From positions 67,001 through 131,000 of the forward strand of contig JAJGOT010000921.1 of NCBI GenBank assembly GCA_022457155.1: a stretch of 64,000 nt of DNA. Direction: 5' to 3'. Position numbers and translations under genes: made by a program. Source of the DNA: Cladopsammia gracilis. Taxonomy: Eukaryota; Cnidaria; Anthozoa; Scleractinia; Dendrophylliidae. The number at the start of each line of letters is the position of its first letter. Positions within the stretch are counted from its first letter, which is position 1. Positions 10,495-19,237 of this stretch are shown in pieces. Below the pieces are notes generated by a model. That model was given only the letters and a program-made list of their open reading frames with translations, searched no databases and had not been told where the DNA came from.

Positions 10495-11019
10495 TTAAAA
10501 AAGTTTAATTTGTAAATGAGTCCACTCAATAAAAGTTTTACATTCTAACATGGCGCAATGGTGTTTGTGATTGACATGGCATCCACAATCTAGGGTAGGA
10601 TCACTCGGGGTTAAAATGCGTAAAGGTGGGCAATGAAACGATTCTAAATTACAATGTGGAATTTCTAAAAAAATGAGCAAGTCTCTTTCAACGTGGCCGC
10701 CCTTGTAGGCAATCACAGTTCGTTCGGGGGTTCTGAATTCTTCGTAAAGTTCCAATACTTTGATGTAAACAGCTTCTTTGTCTTTCGCCTTTTCCAGAGG
10801 TCTGGGACAGAAGGGGAGGCCATGAATAAATTTTGTACAATACGAGACGGTTCGTCTGTCTTTGTGGTCCAGATCTCTGTGTGTCCACGGATGATTGTAA
10901 TGTTCGTAGCCGTAATCCGTGCCTGACCAATCACACCATCCGAGTTCCCTAATGACAAAACGGTCGAGAACAAAGAATCCTTCGAGATCAATGCAGAGAC
11001 AAATGTGCCACATCTCCAA
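10495..11019 (-). CDS. DEDDh-exonuclease / Maelstrom-like small protein
   Basis: 174 aa. Near the N-terminus, CIDLEGFFV carries a D-x-E pair like an Exo I motif of the RNase H-like fold. AYKGGHVERDLL near residue 110 resembles Exo II. Near the C-terminus, a C-x-C-H...HHCAMLEC cluster suggests a metal site in place of a clean H-x4-D Exo III. A degenerate DEDDh fold with C/H metal ligands is what the Maelstrom domain of the piRNA pathway has, so a nuclease-like nucleic-acid-binding role is plausible. It lies last in a minus-strand run from 12064 to 10495. The assignment is inference from motifs and was not checked by alignment. Confidence 0.6.
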   Translation of the reverse strand: MEMWHICLCIDLEGFFVLDRFVIRELGWCDWSGTDYGYEHYNHPWTHRDLDHKDRRTVSYCTKFIHGLPFCPRPLEKAKDKEAVYIKVLELYEEFRTPERTVIAYKGGHVERDLLIFLEIPHCNLESFHCPPLRILTPSDPTLDCGCHVNHKHHCAMLECKTFIEWTHLQIKLF

Positions 11020-11034
11020 TGGTAAACGTTTATT

Positions 11035-11325
11035 TTAGTTCATTTCAGCTTCAATCTGTTCCTCTAGCTTTCTTTTCCACTCTTTTCGTTGTTTTTCAAT
11101 GTGGCCATTTTCGATCGAGTCTAACAAATCCTCTAGGGCAGCCACGGGCCAATAGTCCCCGTAGGCTTTGGTGACGTTGCCTTGTTCCAATTGTTCCAAA
11201 GCATAATTGACAGAATTGAGTTTGGATAGAATTAATGATCTAAATTCATTTAGGGTGAGTAAACAGTCCAATTCGTCCTCCACTTTCAATTTTGTTCTTA
11301 AGGCTACGAGTCTATCATCCTCCAT
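11035..11325 (-). CDS. Charged helical protein, paralogue of the gene at 11352
   Basis: 96 aa, very rich in E, K and L and probably all helical. The stretch ALEQLEQGNVTKAYGDYWPV aligns with SLEQMNQGQVGKAYSDSYPL in the protein encoded at 11352-11867, followed by LEDLL in both. This is an internal duplication of a domain of about 60 aa. The 15-bp gap to the downstream gene and 26-bp gap upstream suggest one transcription unit or closely packed genes. Function unknown. Confidence 0.6.
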   Translation of the reverse strand: MEDDRLVALRTKLKVEDELDCLLTLNEFRSLILSKLNSVNYALEQLEQGNVTKAYGDYWPVAALEDLLDSIENGHIEKQRKEWKRKLEEQIEAEMN

Positions 11326-11351
11326 GGGGTGGTCCTACAAGTTAAAAAAGT

Positions 11352-11867
11352 TCATTTTACTAAATGGTTCTTTTCGATGAGGTATAACAAGTCCTCTAAC
11401 AAAAACAAGGGGTACGAGTCACTGTAGGCTTTTCCCACTTGTCCTTGGTTCATTTGTTCCAAAGACCGCTTGAGACCTTTGAGTTTTGTTTCGACAAAGG
11501 TTTTGACTTTTTTTAGGGTATTGTCCTCTTTCAACCGGGACTGTTCGACCTTTTCACCCTCGGCATCCGCATCTTCCATGATGTATTTGGCTCGTCTGCA
11601 TGTCAGACCGTACAAGTTGCCGATATTGCAGTTGTGGTCCGGTAACCAGGATAAACCTTGTTCGTCAATTTCTAGGTTCATGTCGTCTTCGCAATACTCG
11701 CACAAATACACTTGTAACAGACCTTGGGTTCGTCTCTGGCAGGCTTGACTTTCTCGGTTTGCCTTTTTTGCTTGTTCTTTCCAGTAAGTCGCCTTGTCCT
11801 TTTCAGGAGTTTCCATTTCCCACTTGTCGAGTCCACCACAAATTGTTTTGTTTTGCCCTTCAGCCAT
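11352..11867 (-). CDS. Zinc-ribbon-like protein with C-terminal duplicated domain
   Basis: 171 aa. A probable metal site, CEYC ... HNC ... TC, lies at residues about 55-90, followed by a charged helical segment paralogous to the neighbour at 11035-11325. The frame overlaps that of the ORF starting at 12064, which carries more Cys pairs (CECC, CATC). The two may have been one gene split by a frameshift between about 11680 and 11867, or they may be overlapping genes. Function unknown. Confidence 0.55.
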   Translation of the reverse strand: MAEGQNKTICGGLDKWEMETPEKDKATYWKEQAKKANRESQACQRRTQGLLQVYLCEYCEDDMNLEIDEQGLSWLPDHNCNIGNLYGLTCRRAKYIMEDADAEGEKVEQSRLKEDNTLKKVKTFVETKLKGLKRSLEQMNQGQVGKAYSDSYPLFLLEDLLYLIEKNHLVK

Positions 11868-12064
11868 GTCAAATGATGTAAACGTCTACACGTAGCACAC
11901 AAGTCAAATTCTTGACTCAAGTAACCTTTGAGAATCACGTCTGGCAGAGACTTGACGATTTGCAATGTCATGAAAGTATAATTACCTGAGAAATTCCTTC
12001 TTTGGTAAGCCAATTGACTTGAATCTCCGTTATAAGCAGTTAATGTGCAGCACTCACAGCTCAT
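11850..12064 (-). CDS. Cysteine-rich N-terminal segment, possibly fused by frameshift to the 11352 gene
   Basis: An ATG at 12064 opens a frame (MSCECCTL) with two CxxC-type pairs, CECC and CATC, about 55 residues apart. The frame stays open to 11678 in overlap with the next ORF, but beyond about 11850 its composition is poor. I place the coding end near 11850. The promoter block at 12127-12345 lies immediately upstream on this strand. Confidence 0.45.
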
Positions 12065-12126
12065 GTCCCGAATGAAACATGTACGGCAAGCTGGTTTTTT
12101 ATCTTGTCCTTGTATCCATATATGGA

Positions 12127-12400
12127 CAAAGCGTTCTTTTGATGGACATGGAGGGCGGAGCCAATTCTGACCAATCGTGAAACAGTATCATGAGCCAGTC
12201 TGAACATGTTTGGACAAAGCGTCCTTTGGGAGTACTTTGCAGGTGACGTCAATGCTGACTCAGCATGAACAAGTCTGAACATGTTTGAACACGTGGTGTG
12301 TGACGTCAATTCTGACCAATCACGAAACAGTATGACCTTTTGGAGCTGACCAATGATGGAGCGCTCATTGTTATCAATACACATAAAATCCGCGACTTTT
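12127..12400. promoter_or_regulatory. Bidirectional CRE/CCAAT/Maf promoter block
   Basis: Motifs in order: CCAAT at 12161 and 12171; TGACGTCA at 12244-12251; the 13-bp palindrome TGCTGACTCAGCA (consensus T-MARE, with an AP-1 core) at 12253-12265; TGACGTCA at 12301-12308; CCAAT at 12316-12320; and a TATA-like CATAAAAT at about 12382. It separates the divergent genes at 12064 (-) and 12435 (+). Much of it repeats the block at 9500-9720. Confidence 0.7.
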
Positions 12401-12434
12401 TCGTTCACTCCAGTTTTCCTAGCCAGCCAGAAGA

Positions 12435-13340
12435 ATGACCACTGCCAAGACTCAGAAGAAGCTGCAAAGCAAGAAGAGGAAGGAACCTGAAGGATCCAAC
12501 CCTATCCAAGACCTGATGAACACTACACTATCCATGGACCAAATCGTACAGACAACACCAACTACAGCAGTATGCCCTTTTCATGAAGACACTGAATTGA
12601 ACCGTAGACAGCACGAGAGTGGGTCAAGTTTCTTTTTCTGTCCTAAAATATCCTGCGCTGTCTTTGGACAAGAGAAAAACATGAATGACATCCTAGAATT
12701 CTGCAGGACCAAGACCCATGCATCAATTCGTGAAGTGTGGGACCAGCTCGTATGTTTTGACGACACGGTGCCCTCCATGAGAATCAGCCAAACCATCAAG
12801 AATCCTGGACGTGTGTATTTGACCCAACGCAACGAGGAACCAACACAGCCCAAATTCTTCCAATGGTTGGATGTGCCACTCCGCAAGGAACTGAACCCTA
12901 CAATTTGTAAAAAGATGAAAGGAAATCCTGAAGAACCCCAGTTCCTGTTTCAACAGGTTGGTCCTGTGGCGTAAGTGATCTCTCCCAAAGAATTAAAGGG
13001 GTTGCAGTATCGAGAGTGGATGGATGATGTGTTCCGACTGTACATGAAACTAATAGCCTGCCCCAACTACACGCTGAAAGCCCTGGATATCTTGAGAAGC
13101 TTGTACGAGCAGTATGGTGTCTCAGAGTAGCAGTGCATGGAAACCATACGACACATCATTCGACTGTACAGAAAGTACGTTGAACAGGAAGCAGACATCC
13201 CAGATCCGGATCCCACAGACACCCTCTTTTTCAAGAACGCTGTTGAGCTGGAGCTGGAGCAAGAAGAACTGAAGATGAGCAAAGAGAAGATCCGAGAACA
13301 AGAACAGTTTAGACGAAGAAATCTGTTAGATTTTTTCTGA
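12435..13340 (+). pseudogene. Protein with CHC2-primase-like zinc motif, interrupted by two in-frame stops
   Basis: One frame runs from ATG 12435 to 13340, broken only by TAA at 12972-12974 and TAG near 13128. Codon content continues unchanged across both. The N-terminus is basic. CPFHEDT at residues about 45-51, then FFFCPKISC and DILEF, follow the order of the CHC2 zinc ribbon of DnaG-type primases (CPFHxD, FxC..C, DxIxF), though the last cysteines are C-x4-C instead of C-x2-C. The C-terminus is a charged coiled coil. An AATAAA lies at about 13396. The primase relation is inference. If real, this would be the element's only replication gene, and it is broken here. Confidence 0.55.
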
Positions 13341-13584
13341 ACCCTCAACCACCCACCACGGCGTTTTCTTCTTACTTTTAAAAGAGCAGTTGTAATAAAG
13401 ATGTAAATGAGGTTCACTTTTTATATAATGAGGTTTTTTGTTCAATAAATTGTGTGTAAAAGTCATTTAAAGGTCATTAAAATCATGTTCTTCGTGGAGA
13501 ATACGTATTGAGTGGTCTCTCTTATATAGGCTCTGTCACGGGAACGGGTCCCTTATTGAACCCACCCATCATCATCCCCTGACC

Positions 13585-13791
13585 GTGTTTTTAGAAACGG
13601 ACATTACCCCTGAAAGGATAGGACGTTGGGTCGTGTTTGTCGATTGGTTGGGAAAGAGTTGGCCCAAATCAGCCCCCGGATTTTACCAGGTCATCCAGGA
13701 GTGTCAACCCCAAGTCATCCCTTCCATTTGGAACGTGGTCCAATTCTTCCTTAAAAAGTGGTTCATTGATTGCCTTTGCACATCAGAATGA
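13585..13791 (+). CDS. Short W-rich ORF, unknown
   Basis: 68 aa from an in-frame CTG/GTG region. The first codons lie in ACCGTGTTTTTAGAA and there is no clear ATG. A TATATA box lies at about 13523. The content (RIGRWVVFVDWLGKSW, IPSIWNVVQFFLKKW) looks protein-like, with amphipathic helices. Function unknown; it could be an exon. Confidence 0.35.
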   Translation: MFLETDITPERIGRWVVFVDWLGKSWPKSAPGFYQVIQECQPQVIPSIWNVVQFFLKKWFIDCLCTSE

Positions 13792-13808
13792 AAAATGTCT
13801 GATCGAAC

Positions 13809-14024
13809 GTGAGATGGCAAGACAAAACATTACATAGCTTTATGCAAGATGACATGGATTATGCGGAGGCCGCTGAAGCAGCAGTCAATACACGAAAATA
13901 TTTATTGAATAGACTGTTGTTTGACCAGGAGGATCTAGTACCTAAAGAAACGTCGAATGAAGATGAAGACTTGACTTACACAGCAAAAAAGAGTAAATAT
14001 TACGATAGTTTTTATACAACGTGA
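13809..14024 (+). CDS. Small acidic protein encoded in the right TIR arm
   Basis: 71-aa counterpart of the ORF at 9032-9235. From TLHSFMQDD on, the two are almost identical and differ by single-codon indels (one extra codon before FDQ, one fewer D) and one R/S change. The first five codons come from sequence outside the arm. An AATAAA follows at about 14058. Function unknown. Confidence 0.55.
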   Translation: MRWQDKTLHSFMQDDMDYAEAAEAAVNTRKYLLNRLLFDQEDLVPKETSNEDEDLTYTAKKSKYYDSFYTT

Positions 14025-16335
14025 TTTTCTGTGATGCATTATTTTGCAATTGTCTTTAATAAATGTCATTCTTGAAATATTGAGTATTGTAGTCTTTGAT
14101 CTCTGCTGTGACCTCTGCTGATTATAGTCTTTGACCTCTGCTCAAACTGACTAAACAGATCGACAAGGAGGTCATGGAACAAGAGTGTTTTTTAGATTAC
14201 TCTTTAAAGAGTAAGAGTAAGTTTCATCTGTTACCGACCCTAAATCATCATGTGACTTGCTCTGAGTTGCTCTGAGTTACTCTGAGTTGCTCTGAGTTGC
14301 TCCGAGTTGCTCCGAGTTGCTCTGAGTTGCTCCGAGTTGCTCCGAGTTGCTCTAAGTTGCTCAATCAAATGGTCTGAGTTGCTTGCTCAAGTGCTCTGAG
14401 TTTCTTACTCAAGTGCTCTGAGTTGCTCTGAGTTACAATGAGCTACTCTAGGGGGTTGGTCTAAGTTGTATGGTCTGAGTTGCTCGTTCAAGTGCTCTGA
14501 GTTTCTTACGCAAATGTTCTGAGTTGCTCTGAGTTACAATGAGCTACTCTAGGGGTAGGTCTAAGTTGCTCTTGAAATGAAGGATACATCACACTGATCC
14601 TTGAAGTAATAAAAACTCAACAGGCGACCAGAGTTCATGGGTTGTTGCTCATTAAGCAGAACTGACCAACTTTCGCATGACAGAGGATGGAATGAATATC
14701 GTGAAAAACAACGTCGAGCGCAAGCACGAACCAAGACGAAATATACCCTGCTCATGTTGACAACATAACTGAAGATATACAGCTTCCTCCCTTACTTTTA
14801 TAGTCATCAAGTAAGAGAAAAGATGAATTGATTGGGAATTATAAAAAAAAGGAAAAATACACTCAACATCTTATGTTTAGCTCCACGCTGCTCAACATAT
14901 AACGTTCAGTTTCTTTGTTCATTTCTCTTTGCTATCCATTGAATTTGCCATTGAATTTTATCCATTGAATTTGCCATTGAATCTGCGCATGCGTATTGAC
15001 TCAAAAAAGTGTCCCCCAACCCAAGTTGTCCCACATGGAAGAGAACTTGTGTAACAATCATGTTTGAAATTGAATTTGAACCCATTTAGAGCAAAAACCC
15101 CTTTTGCGCATGCGTACTGGTTGAAAAATCCAAAGTGTCACATCCATGTTGTCCCACATGGAAGAGAACTTGTGTCCCTATATAGGGATCTCAGAATTAG
15201 GGGGTTTGGTAAGCAAATACACGACTTTGGTCGTTTTTGCACTGGTGGGGGCCCGCCTTGAACTGGATGGGCCCCCCTGACTTTGATGAATAAATCATGA
15301 GATCCTCTATTTTGAATTTTTAATGAGAGTCGCCATTTTGAATTTTAATGAAAGTCGCCATTTTGAATATTTTACTCAATTTCGCCATTTTGAATTTTAA
15401 TTTTTAAATGAAAGGACCACTCGACAAATTGGAAGTACTGGATCCTTGTGAAGGATCTGATCAGCAGAAATAATTATAAACAAATAAAATGAAAGGCTGA
15501 TCGTACAGAAAGGGATATATTTTTAACCTTAAAAATATATTCCTTTCTGTACGATCAGCCTTTCATTTTATTTATTTTGAATTTTAGTGAAAGTCGCCAT
15601 TTTGAATATTTTACTCAATTGCACCATTTTGAATAAACAATGAGATCCGCCATTTTGAATTAGGGTTACTACGACATGCGCAGTTGTAATCCTTAGGGTT
15701 ATTATGCTAATTGGTTTAGGGTTATTAGCACTTGCGCAGTTGCAATCCTTGGGGTTAATATGCTAATAGGGTTAGGGTTATTAGGACATGCGCAGTTGCA
15801 ATCCTTAGGGTTATTATGCTAATAGGGTTAGGGTTAAGACAATAGATCTAGGGTTAAGACAATAGACCTGTTGTTCTTTAAATAATAGATTCTTTCGTTC
15901 TCCACGTATACCAGAAGTGCCACACCCAACATTCCACACATTCCTCTATGTTTTAAACTAGGGGATACCACTACTTCTTTGCATCCAATGACCGTGACAA
16001 GATTTACCTTGGAAATTTATCGCTTATAATAACTAACTTCCTCGGAAATTCGTACCAAGCTTCCAAGAGTAAATGGTGTTTCCCTTAGCGCGAAGGCGAA
16101 TTAGAGAGTCTATTTAACCAAAAATAACGTAATTCGCCAATGTCGGCATTTTATTTAATTGTTTAGAATTTGTCTTCGCAGTAAAAAGCATAATTTGTGC
16201 GGGAATTTGGCCTTTGTAGGGGAGGGGGAGGGGAAACACATATCACTGGCCGCCATCTTTGAGGGGAAACACATATCACTAGTGATATGTGTTCAGGGGC
16301 ACACATATCACGGGGAAACACATATCACTGTGACA
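13826..16335 (-). repeat. Right terminal inverted repeat arm
   Basis: Reverse of the left arm, with the order short gene, GAGTTGCTC minisatellite (14262-14570), conserved section with two CATGTGGAAGAG blocks, AAAATGGCG repeat, TTAGGG-like units and terminal satellite word. It differs by a hairpin insertion near 15410-15575 and by a private segment at 15975-16250. Confidence 0.85.
15482..15573. repeat. Near-perfect palindrome inserted in the right arm only
   Basis: AAATAAAATGAAAGGCTGAT onward pairs with its complement ending at 15573. The stem is over 40 bp and the loop is tiny. Together with about 70 bp before it, this is absent from the left arm at the matching place, so it inserted after the arms formed. 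It resembles a foldback short element. Confidence 0.8.
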
Positions 16336-16524
16336 GCGGCTTCTGTGGATCTTGAAGATATTCTCAAAGAAGTAACTCGCAGTGACACTGAAGAGCTACA
16401 AGACTCCAGTGACGCGGAAAACCGACCAAAAAAACTGAAGCTTTAGAGTCAGCTGTTAATTCTTTCGCAGAATGCAGCGATCTGGGAGAAAACATCGCAC
16501 TTTTTAAACAAGAAGCAAGAAGAT
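16336..16524 (+). pseudogene. 3' part of a small ORF split by the 10.3-kb element
   Basis: The start ATG is at 5984-5986 with Kozak context CAAAATGG. The element sits after the first base of codon 3, using the duplicated GCGG. From 16336 the frame continues 36 codons with an acidic composition to a TAG at 16444. A one-base shift in the A7 run near 16430 would let it run on to a TAA at about 16522. The ORF leads into the dispersed repeat at 16541, so it may itself belong to a transposon. Product unknown. Confidence 0.5.
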
Positions 16525-16540
16525 ATTTATAAGTGCTATA

Positions 16541-16790
16541 CGAAAACATGCTCGAGGGAACGATTCATTTGCCATTTTGTGTGAATCATCACTCAACACA
16601 GGAGCAATGTTAAAGGATGAGGCACGCACATGGTTGGATTTAATTTACAGGAGGCTGTCAGCTCGTCGGCGAATTAAAAGACCGGGGTTTGTGGAGTTTA
16701 CCCGTGACATTCTGAAGAAAGTGTATTTGGCTCTTAAAAGGGCCTTTTCAACCACAACAAATCGTGAGCTACGGAGCAATGTATACATAG
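16541..16790 (+). repeat. Dispersed repeat with ORF fragment, copy 2
   Basis: Nearly identical to 2264-2515 over about 250 bp. The similarity to the copy at 22454-22690 extends further, into the segment ending TATTTCGAGGTTTAAG at about 16930-16945. The open frame has no ATG. Product unknown. Confidence 0.6.
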
Positions 16791-17594
16791 ACGGAAATCG
16801 TAATGGAATTTCAATCAGTATTGCATATTTGCCTTCTGTTTTATATCTGTTTCGTATTTTGTAACAGTAGGACAGTTAAAAGGCTATTTGAACAGGAAGA
16901 TCCCTGGCAAAGGGAAGGCTAAAGTGCTTATTTCGAGGTTTAAGTAGTTCAAACTTTGCTACAAGTATTCAAAGCGGTAAATGATTGTTTCATTTCACTA
17001 TGGTTTCTGGAACACACATGAGTTTCCTTTGCATGACTAAGTTTGTTCCGCACACTTTGTAGTCTGTTGGGCTTCATAAAAATTCTTTTAATAAGATTCT
17101 TGTTGAATGAATGTTTACAAGATTGAAAATAAATATGAGTTCTGAAAACCTCTGGACAAGTTTTCATTTTTTCTTCTGAACAAATGCAAATCAAATAATT
17201 CCGTCACTACAATGCATAAATATTTCTGGTTGCAAATGCATGTTATTCAATGGAATGATAATAAATAATTCATATATGTTAACAATAATACTGAATTACG
17301 GTCAATAAGTACCAATACAAGTTTTAGTAAATTCAGTTATCCAAATATAAAATTCTATAAACTGATATCCAATACCTTAGTAATGCAAGTCATGTAAGTC
17401 AAAGTTGAGTTATTGCAATTTTTAAAATGATTTGCATGCAACTACTTAAGATCTATCTGCATATCAATGACAATTTTTGTTGAATGTTTACAAGATTGAA
17501 AATAAATATGAGTTCTTAAAACTATTGGACAAGTTTTCATTTTTTTGGTTGCAAATGCATGTTATCCAATGGAATGATAATAAATTGATATATA

Positions 17595-18003
17595 TTAAAG
17601 GGATGGTTTCACGGTTTGGCGCATGTGGTCCGATTAAAATGCTTATTCGCCTTCTTACTTTTTTATCGATTAAAAAACACTCACATTTACTTCACACACT
17701 ATATTTAGTCAAAACAAAGCGAAAGATGACCAACATTTGCAGAGAATGTCAACGAAAAACACCGACAAAGCCAACACTGAATAAAACCTTTGACCCGACG
17801 GATTTATTCTACGCTCTGGTGGCTTTCATGGCCCACATGGGTATGCATAATCATCCATTCATTCATCTGACTGACCGCGACATTTTTCACGGGCAAATTT
17901 CCCGCCGGAGTTATCTACTCGCTTTCGATTGGTCTAAACAATGAAATGAAATGGCTTATGTCATAGCTTGTACATGCGCCAAACCGTGAAATCCTCCCTT
18001 TAA
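17595..18003. mobile_element. TTAA-flanked short element, family B
   Basis: TTAA lies at 17595-17598 and 18000-18003. The inverted ends read AGGGATGGTTTCACGGTTTG and match their complement at the right, with one or two differences. Unit 1 of the duplication shows the uninterrupted site (TTAACAATAATACTG near 17279). The internal ORF is probably chance. Confidence 0.85.
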
Positions 18004-18076
18004 CAATAATACTGCATAATGGTCAATAAACGCCAATACAAGTTTTAATAAATACAGTTATCTAAATATAAAATTA

Positions 18077-18644
18077 TATTCTTGGCTTTCACATGACGTC
18101 ATAAAAATTAAAAAATCTAAAGAAAACGTCCTACAAAGCTGTTTCTAACATGGTATGTGGATACAAGTGTTATAATCTGTCACAAAAAGTTTCAGGTTTT
18201 AACGATGTTTTGCTTCCGATTTACAAAGGTTTTAAATGTGTCACGCAATGCGTCACGCTATTTCAGATAAGCCGCGAAAATAAACAAAATTGAATCAGCT
18301 GAAAGTTATTGTTTGCGTTATAAGTGCTTATAAACCGAGTTAATTGAGCTTATAGCAAATACAAAATTTTTTGATGTGATTTTTGGTGTAGTTAAGAATT
18401 TGAATTTTTGGCCGCCATCTTTGTACCCCTCTCAGGGGCAAAAAGATGGCCGCTCCATACATTTCTTACTAAAAATATCTAATACTCGTTCGCCTTTAAC
18501 TCTTGAACGAAATGCTTTTGCGCTTCAAAATTTGGCCAAGATGTGTAGTTTTAAACTCTCTACAATTCCATAAACATTTTGGATTCGAAATCTATTTTTT
18601 CATGCTTCTGAATTTTGATATGACGTAAGTGAAAGCCAAGAATA
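18077..18644. mobile_element. TA-flanked short element with TTCTTGGCTTTCAC ends
   Basis: Inverted ends TTCTTGGCTTTCACATGACG and its near-complement at 18620-18642, flanked by TA on both sides. The matching place in unit 1 (near 17355) is uninterrupted. A TA target suggests a Tc1/mariner-type mobiliser. No coding capacity. Confidence 0.8.
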
Positions 18645-19237
18645 AACTAATATCCAATACCTTAGTGATGCAAGTCATGTAAGTCAAAGTTGAGTTATAG
18701 GAATTTTTAAAATGCTTTGCATGCAACTACTTAAGATCCAACTGTATATCAATGACAATTGTTGCACAAAATGTGCATATATAAACCCCTGAAAGGGAGG
18801 GGCATACCCAGGGGAGGATTCAGGGTCAAGGGGTTCTGCATCCCCCTTTTTTCTCTTTGTATAAATGGCATTATTGAGTTTTCAAATGTCAATGAAAATG
18901 CTACTGCAGCTGCTCTGTAGTTTTAAATACCCAACAAGATCCTGTTTGCCAATAAATGTCACATGTATTGGCCTGCAATATATCTACAGTATGACAGTGT
19001 ACTAGAACTCTGCACTCCAAGCCTCGTGACTTTGCAAGTTCACCATCTGTAAAATTGAACTTTCTTGAGTGTATAATTTCAGACAAGTTGGAAACCTCCC
19101 TTGTAAAAATGGTGGGTATGCCCCTGCTGACAGGCACTCTGATTGTCCAAACTAGTAAACCTTAGTACTAGTTTACACATTTTAAAGGACAGTGATTTCA
19201 GTCTAAGATTAAAGTTGTTTAGCTAAGAACCTTCTTA

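Larger units (their letters stand above)
5991..16335. mobile_element. 10.3-kb element with multi-kilobase terminal inverted repeats, unclassified
   Basis: Both ends start TGTCACAGTGATATG and continue as long inverted arms (5991 to about 9230, and about 13826 to 16335). GCGG flanks both sides (5987-5990 and 16336-16339) as a likely 4-bp target duplication. The unique core holds a tRNA-His gene, two CRE/CCAAT promoter blocks and small genes on both strands with AATAAA signals nearby. No transposase, integrase, polymerase or capsid gene is recognised. Long TIRs, compact small genes and host-like promoters resemble an integrated linear DNA virus or a non-autonomous DNA transposon. Known 4-bp-TSD groups (Sola, Ginger) are possible, but no gene supports them. 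Confidence 0.8.
17105..18780 (+). repeat. Direct duplication of a 375-bp unit, the second copy expanded by two insertions
   Basis: Unit 1 (17105-17479) and unit 2 (17480-18780) share the start TGAATGTTTACAAGATTGAA and the end ATCAATGACAATT. Unit 2 carries the two short elements listed separately. Removing them restores the unit-1 length, so the duplication came first. Confidence 0.8.

Noticed and set aside
13585..13791. Bcl-2 BH1-like look of IGRWVVFVDWLG in a short ORF
   Set aside because: The spacing to any BH2-like segment is wrong, the ORF is only 68 aa and lacks an ATG; resemblance is superficial.
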